23,673 bases of DNA from a virus: the IMG/VR virus record IMGVR_UViG_3300028416_000084, positions 1 through 23,673 of that record, one strand, 5' to 3'. This document shows positions 15,214 to 22,727 of this stretch, piece by piece. The notes under the pieces were generated by a model, which worked only from the letters and a program-made list of their open reading frames with translations, was not told the DNA's origin and searched no databases. Made by a program: the position numbers and the translations under genes. The stretch's first letter is position 1, and each line of letters opens with the position of its first letter.

Positions 15214-16445
15214 TACATTCTCTCCTTCATCATATAATTCCAAGCAAAATTGGTCTTTTTGTTTGTACGCATATTTTGGTTAACAAACCCGGGATGTACC
15301 CACCAATCTTCGTACGCATTTGTTTCATCAACTGCAACATTTGGTACTAACAATATATATCCAATTTCTTTTAGTATTTTTCTGGTCTTATCTTTAAGAT
15401 CCGATCCCCACCAACATTCGTTGTGTTGAATTTGAATTATTGAAAACTCATATTCGTTAAATGGTATATTTTCTAATGTTACTAAAGATGCGTTATCTGC
15501 ATTGATACGTAAAAAATCTACGTGTTGTTCAATACAGTTTTGTTTAAATAAATCTTTAAAGTTAACTTGACTCGCATCAGCAAGAACCGCGGTTGTGTTA
15601 CGTTTCCTACTAAATATAGCGCACATTCTTTCAGAAACATCAACTGATAAGCCTTTCCAGCCAAAGTCTTTTTCTAATAGGTATGTATTATTAAACAATG
15701 TCGGGTGACCTGATCCTACTTCAATAAACGTGCCATTCTTTTTACCATTTAAAGTTGATAAAACAAACATATCTTGGAAGTGACGAGAATAGTTTTTCTT
15801 TACTTTATCTAAACCATCAAATGTAAATTTATATTTACTACTTTCAGCATCGGTATATGGCAGTGTACTAGGATAGCCAACTTGACTTATCCACCAATCA
15901 ACGCTTTCGCGCATTTCTTTATTCATATCTAATTTACGTTTATGTTTTAAATCAAAGAATAAATTTTTAGAGTCATCTCGCCCATCTGATTTCCATTTAG
16001 ATACAGCAAAGCAATATTCTAAACCAACTGATCCGGGATAATCTAATTCTTTATTTGGTTCAACGTCTTCGCAATCCATACCCATTTTGGCGTACATCGC
16101 TCCATCTCTAAAATTACTTTGTTCTATTGAATATTTAGCAGCCCAATAATAAGCCTCTGGTCTCGCAGGTAAAACTGATATGGCACTTTTAATTAAACCG
16201 TTAACCGTTTGATTTCTGGCTTCTGATCTGGCAAACAATGCAGCGCCAAGTACCATACATCTATACTGAAGTTCTTTTTCTTCGTCTGTTTCACCTTCGC
16301 AAAAATCTGCAGCACGTAAATACCAGCCAAAGGCAGCAGCACCTTGTTTTAATTTATCATATTCTTTTGCCAAATTAAACATTTTAAAAGGATTATCATA
16401 ATCCATAATAACATCATGCAATAACTGTTTATTTTTAAATATCAT
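15213..16445 (-). CDS. TPR-like N terminus with FkbM-type methyltransferase-like domain
   Basis: A 410-aa protein. Residues about 15-150 are helical with TPR-like spacing (FKMFNLAKEYDKLKQGAAAFGWYLRAADF; ARPEAYYWAAKYSIEQSNFRDGAMYAKMGM), a layout common in glycan-related proteins. Residues about 205-370 resemble FkbM methyltransferases: GTFIEVGSGHP (238-248) as SAM motif I, FGWKGLSVDVS (261-271), then VDFLRINADNAS (309-320) where the family usually has 'idfLkIDvEG'. That key motif is altered here, so activity is uncertain. The start overlaps the end of the GH130-like gene by 4 bases (ATGA), and the stop overlaps the next start by 1 base. It probably acts with its neighbours in glycan modification. 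Confidence 0.75.
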   Translation of the reverse strand: MIFKNKQLLHDVIMDYDNPFKMFNLAKEYDKLKQGAAAFGWYLRAADFCEGETDEEKELQYRCMVLGAALFARSEARNQTVNGLIKSAISVLPARPEAYYWAAKYSIEQSNFRDGAMYAKMGMDCEDVEPNKELDYPGSVGLEYCFAVSKWKSDGRDDSKNLFFDLKHKRKLDMNKEMRESVDWWISQVGYPSTLPYTDAESSKYKFTFDGLDKVKKNYSRHFQDMFVLSTLNGKKNGTFIEVGSGHPTLFNNTYLLEKDFGWKGLSVDVSERMCAIFSRKRNTTAVLADASQVNFKDLFKQNCIEQHVDFLRINADNASLVTLENIPFNEYEFSIIQIQHNECWWGSDLKDKTRKILKEIGYILLVPNVAVDETNAYEDWWVHPGFVNQNMRTNKKTNFAWNYMMKERM

Positions 16446-17485
16446 ATTTCACCCATAGCCAAAAAGTTAGCAAACACTGTTTTAGGCAGCTTTAATATAT
16501 AAGAAGCGTTATCCTGCCATCCATAAGATATTAGAATGTCGTCCCCTATTATCGCAACACCAGTAACAAACTCAATATTATAATCCTGACCTTTTACGTG
16601 GTCGTAATACGTTCCCATAAAATGGAATTCTCTAGACTTATGAACAATATTCCAATCGTTATCCCAGATAATTACTCGATGCGCATAGTTACCATCTTTT
16701 CTACCAAAAGGATCTCTTAGTAAATTTGTTTCGTGGATAAATGCCATTCGCTGGTTATCGTTAATACGAATAACTTGTGAACCACCTCTAAAGTCTTTAT
16801 TGGCTTCCATATATTTGTCTTTATCATATACCGCGTCTTCAGTTGTTTGCGTTTCAATATCGTATTTGATAACTTGTGTTGGGTTAGTCCATTTAACAAA
16901 GTGGTATGGCATATCAAGTATTGGCATCCAATTCTTTTCGCAATATGATTTATCACCATTTGGAGAAGGAATAGGATTACGAGAAACCTCTGTCCATTGA
17001 CCATCAATAAATTCAATCTCTGCCATTTCCATACGACCACGGCCTTTATCATCATAACAATCTCTGCGTACACCACATAGGAACATTCTATCTTCCCAAC
17101 TAAATAGTCGGCAATCTTCTAAACCAATAAAGTTCCATGTCGGCTTACCTGTATCTAAAGCCATATGAACACGCTGTGCGTTGACCATATTTAAATTACT
17201 GTCAAGTTCGCACATAACATTATGAGTTGTAAGTGTTACATCATTTTCTGGATGTATGTACACCAAAGGACCCCACTGATGAGGAAACTTTTTACCTTCG
17301 CTGTGATATAGATAATAGTTAACGTGTCTTACGTTAATAAAGAGTTTATCTTTGTGCTGAAAAACCGAGGGATTCATAATCCCAGTTTCATTACCAAGTA
17401 CTTCTGTTGGTATGATAATAGGATGGATTGAACCACCTCGTTTTAAAGCATATGTGGCCAAGCCACCCATGTGCAAATCGTGCAT
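16442..17485 (-). CDS. GH130-like five-bladed beta-propeller protein
   Basis: A 347-aa protein with motifs of the GH130/beta-mannoside phosphorylase-like propeller superfamily: MNPSVF (37-42), GLEDCRLF (121-128; compare 'GxEDPR' in GH130), EKNWMPI (183-189), RGGSQVI (233-239), EFVTGVAI (305-312) and the closing ISYGWQDNASYILKLP (319-334). Members hydrolyse or phosphorolyse mannose-containing glycans, and related domains occur attached to bacterial glycosyltransferases. There is no signal peptide. GGAG lies just before ATG 17485. It overlaps the TPR-FkbM gene by 4 bases, so both are coexpressed. The fold assignment is fairly secure; substrate and catalysis are not. Confidence 0.72.
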   Translation of the reverse strand: MHDLHMGGLATYALKRGGSIHPIIIPTEVLGNETGIMNPSVFQHKDKLFINVRHVNYYLYHSEGKKFPHQWGPLVYIHPENDVTLTTHNVMCELDSNLNMVNAQRVHMALDTGKPTWNFIGLEDCRLFSWEDRMFLCGVRRDCYDDKGRGRMEMAEIEFIDGQWTEVSRNPIPSPNGDKSYCEKNWMPILDMPYHFVKWTNPTQVIKYDIETQTTEDAVYDKDKYMEANKDFRGGSQVIRINDNQRMAFIHETNLLRDPFGRKDGNYAHRVIIWDNDWNIVHKSREFHFMGTYYDHVKGQDYNIEFVTGVAIIGDDILISYGWQDNASYILKLPKTVFANFLAMGEI

Positions 17486-17514
17486 AATAACTCCATAATA
17501 TAAAGTTTAGATAA

Positions 17515-17850
17515 TTACCAATTAGGGGTAATCATAGTCATTGTATTTTGTTCAACCTTTGAGTCGAGAATATTATTTATAGTGGCAATCTTATCAGCAC
17601 CTAATGCTTCTTCAACCCACGCTATAACATTGGCTTTAGTAACACTATCCAAATCAATATAATCTGCAGCCGATGTTGTTGATAAGTCAAGCTTTGTAGT
17701 TGAAACGTAGCTTGCTTTTTTATTCGCCTCGTTGGTTGCTATCTTTTTCCATTTAACAGAAATGATGGCATCTGATAAAACTTCACCTGCGGCATTAGTT
17801 TGGTCTAATGTTCCAAGCTTTAGTATCTCCCAAGTATAAGTCATGCTCAT
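17515..17850 (-). CDS. Small phage protein, paralogue A
   Basis: A 111-aa protein related to the gene just upstream: both open with a short aromatic strand (TYTWEILKLGTLDQTNAAGEVL against TYTYSVRNLKVQDQVNAAGETL), have V-x-W or T-Y-W then TNEA near residue 35-40, and share a 'Y/F-x-x-L-x-x-V(T)-x-x-x-V-x-x-W' helix. The family is one I recall as small uncharacterised phage proteins in marine myoviruses. This copy lacks the Pro-Trp-rich tail of its partner and ends in ITPNW. Two start codons (17850 and 17844) are possible; the ribosome site is weak. Function unknown. Confidence 0.65.
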   Translation of the reverse strand: MSMTYTWEILKLGTLDQTNAAGEVLSDAIISVKWKKIATNEANKKASYVSTTKLDLSTTSAADYIDLDSVTKANVIAWVEEALGADKIATINNILDSKVEQNTMTMITPNW

Positions 17851-17854
17851 ACTC

Positions 17855-18232
17855 TTATTCTACAGGAGCTTCAGGTTCTACACCCCAAGGTAATTCTGGA
17901 CCAGAAACTTCAGTTTGTACATTTATGTCAATATCTTTTTGGATTTGATCATCAATATGCGCTTTGTATTGTGGATCAGCATTAATCACTGCAGCGATCC
18001 AGCCTGTTACATGCGATTCTTCTAATTCTTCAAACGCCGTGAATGATCCAGCTGGTACATTGGCAGCCGAGAATGGAGTTGCGCCAGAAAATTTTCCAAC
18101 TTGTCCTGCTTCATTTGTGCCTTGAATTTCCCAGTAAGTTTGAACTACCGCGTTTGTTAAAGTTTCACCGGCCGCGTTTACTTGATCTTGTACCTTCAAG
18201 TTACGGACAGAATAAGTATATGTAAATGCCAT
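17855..18232 (-). CDS. Small phage protein, paralogue B
   Basis: A 125-aa protein. I start at ATG 18232 (MAFTYTYSV) because GGAGACAATA directly precedes it; an upstream in-frame ATG at 18244 overlaps that ribosome site. The pattern 'VVQTYWEIQGTNEAGQVGKFSGATPF', then 'FTAFEELEESHVTGWIAAVI' and a tail 'GPELPWG', is typical of a small family of tailed-phage proteins of unknown function. It lies 4 bases from its paralogue and 60 bases downstream of a perfect late promoter, so both are made late and may be virion-associated. Confidence 0.7.
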   Translation of the reverse strand: MAFTYTYSVRNLKVQDQVNAAGETLTNAVVQTYWEIQGTNEAGQVGKFSGATPFSAANVPAGSFTAFEELEESHVTGWIAAVINADPQYKAHIDDQIQKDIDINVQTEVSGPELPWGVEPEAPVE

Positions 18233-18291
18233 TATTGTCTCCATTTAATTATAGTGTTTGATTCATCTTACACTCTTTTAATTTATAGTTC

Positions 18292-18299
18292 TATTTATA
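18292..18299 (-). promoter_or_regulatory. T4-type late promoter for the accessory operon
   Basis: Perfect TATAAATA on the minus strand, 60 bases upstream of ATG 18232, just past the stop of the oxygenase gene. It probably drives the two paralogues and the three glycan-type genes after them. Confidence 0.7.
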
Positions 18300-18301
18300 C
18301 A

Positions 18302-18865
18302 TTACCCACCGCGATACAAATATAAGTCAACCGGTACACATATTCTAAGACTAGAATAATAAGGATTGACGTGGTGGTATGTAAAGCTTGGAAATATCAT
18401 AAAATCTCCAGTTTTTGGTGTGATTGCTTTTTTATCAAATACATCGTTCCACCAATCATCGTAGCCACGATTTGCGTTTGTTCTTGGATCTGAAAAAACA
18501 ATATCGCCACCAGAGTTTTGGTCTTCAGCTAGTATATAAAATACACCAGACAAATGAGCACCTGAGTGATTATGTATAGTCATGTTATAATCTTTTCCAT
18601 GACCAGTAATCCACGCTTTCATCTCGTGCGCTTTATAATCTGTAATATGTTTTCCAATGCTTGCATAGAGATAGCGATCAAAGTTGCTATATACCATGTC
18701 TTTAAATTTATTCATTTCATCTGAATTATCTTTGAATATATTTCCACCGTTTACTTCACCTTCCATGTTATTTAAATCATAGTTAGTAAAAATATATTCT
18801 ATTAATCCATCAGTATCAAATTTTCCTGAGCCAATCTTTGTTGGCCACATTTCTTTAAATTCCAT
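18302..18865 (-). CDS. 2-oxoglutarate/Fe(II)-dependent oxygenase (prolyl-hydroxylase-like)
   Basis: A 187-aa double-stranded beta-helix oxygenase of the small phage/marine type (2OG-FeII_Oxy_5-like). The core reads HNHSGAHLSGVFYIL (98-112), which carries metal-ligand candidates, then GGDIVFSDPR (119-128), GDFMIFPSFTYHHVNP (153-168) with the distal His, and SSLRICVPVDL (171-181) with the Arg expected to bind the 2OG carboxylate. Such enzymes hydroxylate peptides, proteins or small molecules; the substrate is not evident. It has GGAG before the ATG and its own late promoter, and it diverges from the plus-strand radical SAM cluster. Confidence 0.85.
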   Translation of the reverse strand: MEFKEMWPTKIGSGKFDTDGLIEYIFTNYDLNNMEGEVNGGNIFKDNSDEMNKFKDMVYSNFDRYLYASIGKHITDYKAHEMKAWITGHGKDYNMTIHNHSGAHLSGVFYILAEDQNSGGDIVFSDPRTNANRGYDDWWNDVFDKKAITPKTGDFMIFPSFTYHHVNPYYSSLRICVPVDLYLYRGG

Positions 18866-18891
18866 AACACAATCTCCATAATATATGAATC

Positions 18892-18899
18892 TATTTATA
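18892..18899 (-). promoter_or_regulatory. T4-type late promoter for the 2OG oxygenase
   Basis: Perfect TATAAATA on the minus strand, 26 bases upstream of ATG 18865. It lies back to back with the rightward sigma70-type promoter, so this 110-base gap is an early/late divergent control region. Confidence 0.72.
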
Positions 18900-18911
18900 A
18901 CATATAACTGG

Positions 18912-18940
18912 TTGACATATTCGCTTCTTTGTGGTATTAT
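18912..18940 (+). promoter_or_regulatory. Sigma70/early-type promoter for the radical SAM operon
   Basis: TTGACA (18912-18917), a 17-base spacer and TATTAT (18935-18940), with TGTGG just before the -10. Extended TGTG elements are a feature of T4-type early promoters read by unmodified host polymerase. The ATG follows about 35 bases downstream of the -10. Confidence 0.8.
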
Positions 18941-18975
18941 AAATACATATCGTATATTACCATTGGAACTACATT

Positions 18976-19446
18976 ATGATAGAAACATTTGAAGAATTTG
19001 AAAACTGGTTAATGACAGAAGAATGCTTTGAGAACCATGATGTATCTCATATAGATAATAACGGCAATCAACATTATTTAGAACATTCAGAATACATTTC
19101 TTACCTTGGTGCTATTACAATTTTATTAGCAAACAAAGCTACGATTAAAGTAGAACAAGCCGAGCAATGGTTTCCACATATAGCTGGAACTGCACACATC
19201 TTCTATAACAATGACAATGGTCCATCGTTTGATACTCACACGGATCCTATAGATATTTTAATAGAGTGCATAGCCGGTAAAAAGACTTTAGAAATAGATG
19301 GTAAAGAATATACACTAGGACCTCGCGACAAAATTGGTATTGCTAAAAATACTAAACACAGAGCACTTAATTATGAAAAGGCATTGATGATCTCATATGG
19401 CATTGGCGATACAGAAACACTTACTCGTATACGTAAAAACGACTGA
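18976..19446 (+). CDS. Small cupin/JmjC-like protein with an HxD...H iron-site pattern
   Basis: A 156-aa single-domain beta-barrel protein. The segment PSFDTHTDPIDILIECIAGKKTLEIDG (83-109) resembles the JmjC/Cupin_4 signature 'HxDxxdvlvlQlxGxKxW', with H88 and D90 as the first two metal ligands. GIAKNTKHRALN (121-132) supplies H128 as the distal ligand. I see no certain 2OG-binding residue, so it could be an oxygenase or a metal cupin. It is the first gene after the early promoter (GGAA before the ATG), and its last 50 bases overlap the first radical SAM gene, which argues for coordinated translation and a shared pathway. Confidence 0.7.
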   Translation: MIETFEEFENWLMTEECFENHDVSHIDNNGNQHYLEHSEYISYLGAITILLANKATIKVEQAEQWFPHIAGTAHIFYNNDNGPSFDTHTDPIDILIECIAGKKTLEIDGKEYTLGPRDKIGIAKNTKHRALNYEKALMISYGIGDTETLTRIRKND

Positions 19447-20425
19447 AACCTGCAATCTTAATTGCGCACACTGCTTTACGTCTGGTATTAACGGTAGAAA
19501 AATCTACTTTGATGCTGAAAAGACTGCTAAGTGGTGTAATGAGTTGTGTGATGGTACAAACGAAATACATTTTGAATACCACGGTGGTGAACCTTTATTA
19601 GCACCTATGGCAGACCTAATGAAGTTTTATAATATTACTAAAGAACATTGGGGTGACCGATGTACGCATGGTATTACAACTAATTTGGTTTATAAACTTA
19701 CTGATGAAAGACTTGAGTTTTTAAAATTATTAGATGGTGGTTCTGTAGGCACATCTTGGGATCCAAACATTAGGTTCTCTAACGAAAAGCAGCGTAAACT
19801 ATGGGAAGACAATGTAAAACGTTTAGTTGACGAAGGATGTTTTGTTAAATGTTTTATATCAGTCTCAAAAGATGTAGTTAAAATGGATCCGCTTGAAATA
19901 GCTGACTATATGCATTCATTAGGTGTTGAGTGTATAAACTATGAGCGTTTAACACATGATGGTAATGCAACAATTAACTTAGATATTTTTCCGCATAACA
20001 GTGAGTTAGATGCCTTTTGGATGAAGATGCACGAAACTACACAAGACCATCCTGTAGCCAATGCGTTTCTTGGTTCTGTTTATGATAAGTTTAGTAAAGG
20101 ACAATTTTTTAACGGAACTTTTTGTAGAGACTGCGAACAAAAATTACATACCATCAATGCCGATGGGACTGTAGCCGGTTGTCCTAACACTGCACCAACT
20201 CAATGGTATGGTACTATTGATACTCCTGCAAAAGAAGTTCGTCAATCGCCAAAACGTATGGAAGTTATATCATGTGAAATGCACGAAAGAGATCCACGCT
20301 GTTATGATTGTCCTGTGTTTATATATTGCCATTCTGATTGTCACCAACTTCAATGGATGGAAGATGTTTGCCCAGCACCTAAAACATTAATGATGAAACT
20401 TGCAAAGGATAAGGGATGGATTTAA
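19397..20425 (+). CDS. Radical SAM/SPASM protein 1
   Basis: A 342-aa radical SAM enzyme. CNLNCAHC (19-26) is the CxxxCxxC motif for the [4Fe-4S] cluster that cleaves SAM. EYHGGEP is the GGE motif that holds SAM's amino group, and TTNL follows on the next strand. The C terminus is SPASM-like, with auxiliary-cluster cysteines in FCRDCEQKLHTINADGTVAGCP and CYDCPVFIYCHSDCHQ plus a later VCP. SPASM enzymes generally modify ribosomal peptides or proteins. There is no N-terminal RRE domain: the catalytic core starts almost at once. The ATG lies inside the cupin gene (50-base overlap), and no later ATG could keep the motif. The substrate is unknown. Confidence 0.92.
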   Translation: MALAIQKHLLVYVKTTETCNLNCAHCFTSGINGRKIYFDAEKTAKWCNELCDGTNEIHFEYHGGEPLLAPMADLMKFYNITKEHWGDRCTHGITTNLVYKLTDERLEFLKLLDGGSVGTSWDPNIRFSNEKQRKLWEDNVKRLVDEGCFVKCFISVSKDVVKMDPLEIADYMHSLGVECINYERLTHDGNATINLDIFPHNSELDAFWMKMHETTQDHPVANAFLGSVYDKFSKGQFFNGTFCRDCEQKLHTINADGTVAGCPNTAPTQWYGTIDTPAKEVRQSPKRMEVISCEMHERDPRCYDCPVFIYCHSDCHQLQWMEDVCPAPKTLMMKLAKDKGWI

Positions 20426-21456
20426 TTATTAAACCAACAGAGGCTTGTAATTTCAAGTGTACCTTCTGTTCATCAACTGATATTGATGCTGATAAGGCTG
20501 GTTTACTTGATTTAGAATATGTTTATAAATTTCTAAAACGCTATCCTGACACCAATACGATTATTGTAAATGGTGGTGATCCGTTAATGGTTGATCCAAA
20601 ATGGTATTGGGATTTGATTGCTCACCTTGACGAACACGATTACCCTGCATCAATTAGTTTTACATCAAATCTTTGGCCATTCCTTATTAGACCAGAGAAA
20701 TGGTTACCTTTATTTAAACACGAAAGATTTGGATGTACTACATCATTTCAATATGGTGGTGGAAGATTAAAAGGTGATTACTCTGAGTTTACTGAAAAAG
20801 ATTTTTGGCGGGTATCAGATGCTATGTTAAAACATACTGGTGAACGTCCAAGTTTTATTTCTGTAATCGTTGATGAAAACTTTGATGATGCAATTAAAAA
20901 TGTAGAGCTTGCTAAAGAAATGGGAGTTGAATGTAAACTTAATTACGCTATGGCTTCTGGCGTACAAGGTTCTACGTTTAGGCTAAGTAAAATATACGAA
21001 ACCTATATAAAGATATATGATATGGGCTTAGCAGAATATGAACACAATACTAAACAAATGATGGTAAGATTAAATAAAAATAGTTACACCTCTTGCCCAC
21101 AGAATAGGCAATGCGATAGTGGTATTCGTGCATTTAATCCGGGTGGTGATTACTATTCTTGTGGTTCGTTTGCTGACGATTACGATTACCCTATTAATTT
21201 TGAAGAAGAGATGAATGGTGAAATGCAGACACCATTGCAGAATGATCCTAATATACAGACAATGAAAATGGCTTGTTATACATGTCCAATGTTTGATATA
21301 TGTAATGGTTGTAAGAAAACTGTACGTGATATGAAACGCGAAGGTCAAGCTGAGGATCATTGTTATCATATGAAAAAACTAGCACCAAGAATACTTGAAA
21401 TAAACGGAATGGATCCGGGATTGGCGACACCTTATGTTAATGAATCTATCAATTAA
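20416..21456 (+). CDS. Radical SAM/SPASM protein 2
   Basis: A 346-aa radical SAM enzyme: CNFKCTFC at 11-18, VNGGDPLM as a GGD variant of the GGE motif, and FTSNLWP on the next strand. The SPASM-like C terminus has QCDSGIRAFNPGGDYYSC, then CYTCPMFDICNGCKK and a final HCYHM cysteine, enough for auxiliary Fe-S clusters. The start overlaps protein 1 by 10 bases; AAGG lies upstream. It is clearly distinct in sequence from its neighbours, so the cluster is not a recent tandem duplication. The short N terminus leaves no room for a peptide-recognition domain. Confidence 0.92.
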   Translation: MDLIIKPTEACNFKCTFCSSTDIDADKAGLLDLEYVYKFLKRYPDTNTIIVNGGDPLMVDPKWYWDLIAHLDEHDYPASISFTSNLWPFLIRPEKWLPLFKHERFGCTTSFQYGGGRLKGDYSEFTEKDFWRVSDAMLKHTGERPSFISVIVDENFDDAIKNVELAKEMGVECKLNYAMASGVQGSTFRLSKIYETYIKIYDMGLAEYEHNTKQMMVRLNKNSYTSCPQNRQCDSGIRAFNPGGDYYSCGSFADDYDYPINFEEEMNGEMQTPLQNDPNIQTMKMACYTCPMFDICNGCKKTVRDMKREGQAEDHCYHMKKLAPRILEINGMDPGLATPYVNESIN

Positions 21457-22348
21457 TCCAACATACTATTGTAACTTTGCTTGTGATTTCTGTTATTTAA
21501 CTACAGAGCAATTAAACGATAGACATAAAATTACTCCTTTATGGTTAGAAAACAGCCTACAACAAATTACTGACAAGGTTGGTCATGTTGATTTATATGG
21601 TGGAGAGATTGGTTTACTATCGCCAGAATATTATTATTCATTAAAGAAAGTAATACGCAATCATTATAAAGGTCCTATTAATATCAATACTAACTTATCG
21701 GCATTCCCTGACTTTTTTAGAGATGAGGATGTAACGTTATCCGTATCATATGATTTCCATGCCAGAGAAAAAGAGCAGCACATTTTAAATAACATGATGA
21801 ATGCCAATAAAGATTTATCTGTATTGATATTAGCCTCGCCAAAAGTATTAGAGATGGATGTAGAGTTTATGATCTTTACGCTTAATATGATTTCTAATGT
21901 TCAGTCAGTTGAAATTAAACCATATTCAATTAATCAAGCAAACCAACATAATGTAACACATAAAGACTTTGAAGATTTCGTTATTAAGTTTGATGAAGCA
22001 AATACAGAAAAGAATTTTAATTTCCAAAACATTGATAATATATACAATAGCATAGAAGGTAAGTATGATGCTTTTAGTAATGACCACGTTTACATAACGC
22101 CACGTGGAAAATTTGGCGTCTTGGAATTTGATAAATATGATAGAGAATACTTTAAAGAGTACGACACTTACCATGAATATTTAACGTGGGCACGTGAAGA
22201 ACCTGAGAATAATTTGAGCGATATATGTAAGGCATGTTCTTATTATGGGAAATGTTTAACAGAACATTATCGGTATGTACACGACTTAACCAATAGTTGT
22301 AATGGATATAAAGGGTTATTAGATTATTATGAAAGAATGGAAAGCTAG
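21434..22348 (+). CDS. Radical SAM protein 3 with Cys-rich C terminus
   Basis: A 304-aa radical SAM enzyme: CNFACDFCY at 13-21, LYGGEIGLL as the GGE motif and NINTNLS on the next strand. The C terminus has ICKACSYYGKCLTEHYRYV and then SCNGY, a reduced SPASM/twitch-like pattern with fewer cysteines than proteins 1 and 2. A 23-base overlap joins it to protein 2. A second ATG (21440) is possible and changes only two residues. The overlap with the next gene is 20 bases. It may hold only one auxiliary cluster. Confidence 0.9.
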   Translation: MLMNLSINPTYYCNFACDFCYLTTEQLNDRHKITPLWLENSLQQITDKVGHVDLYGGEIGLLSPEYYYSLKKVIRNHYKGPININTNLSAFPDFFRDEDVTLSVSYDFHAREKEQHILNNMMNANKDLSVLILASPKVLEMDVEFMIFTLNMISNVQSVEIKPYSINQANQHNVTHKDFEDFVIKFDEANTEKNFNFQNIDNIYNSIEGKYDAFSNDHVYITPRGKFGVLEFDKYDREYFKEYDTYHEYLTWAREEPENNLSDICKACSYYGKCLTEHYRYVHDLTNSCNGYKGLLDYYERMES

Positions 22349-22727
22349 GCAAAGCGCATATCATTTAACGGCATCGTTGTTTAAAGATGATCTGACTGAC
22401 GTAGAAATTAATTGGCAGCCAGATAATATTGTTGATTATGCTCTTATACATTTCAGAGAATATGTTGACGAATGGATTTATCCTGCAAAATCATATGTGG
22501 TTGCGATATGTTATGCGCATTGGTTAAACAGAGATTTTAAAGAACCATTCTTTGATGCGCTTAATGACGAAGCTTTATTGTTTAATAACGATCCACACTT
22601 TGTTCCATATTGGCAAGACAAAGATACATATGACGAAATATTATTTAAATTAGACTTTAACGAAAAACTTGGTATGGTACCTGACATATACGAATACTAT
22701 AAAGAGGAAATGTTATTTGGACTTTGA
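22329..22727 (+). CDS. Unknown 132-aa protein inside the radical SAM operon
   Basis: I do not recognise this family. It is an acidic, aromatic-rich protein, probably mostly helical, with many Trp and Tyr (EYVDEWIYPAKSYVVAICYAHWLN around 44-67; FVPYWQDKDTYDE around 91-103) and a single Cys. It has no signal peptide, no membrane segment and no leader/core look of a RiPP precursor. It overlaps radical SAM 3 by 20 bases and radical SAM 4 by 11 bases, so it is translated as part of the set. It could be a partner or adaptor (for example peptide-binding) or a substrate; this is inference from position. Confidence 0.7.
   Translation: MKEWKARQSAYHLTASLFKDDLTDVEINWQPDNIVDYALIHFREYVDEWIYPAKSYVVAICYAHWLNRDFKEPFFDALNDEALLFNNDPHFVPYWQDKDTYDEILFKLDFNEKLGMVPDIYEYYKEEMLFGL

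Noticed and set aside
15214-15243. An N-terminal extension of the nucleotidyltransferase from TTG 15243
   Set aside because: It would overlap the previous gene by about 30 bases without a ribosome site. ATG 15213 has GGAG upstream and starts right at the HxGH domain.
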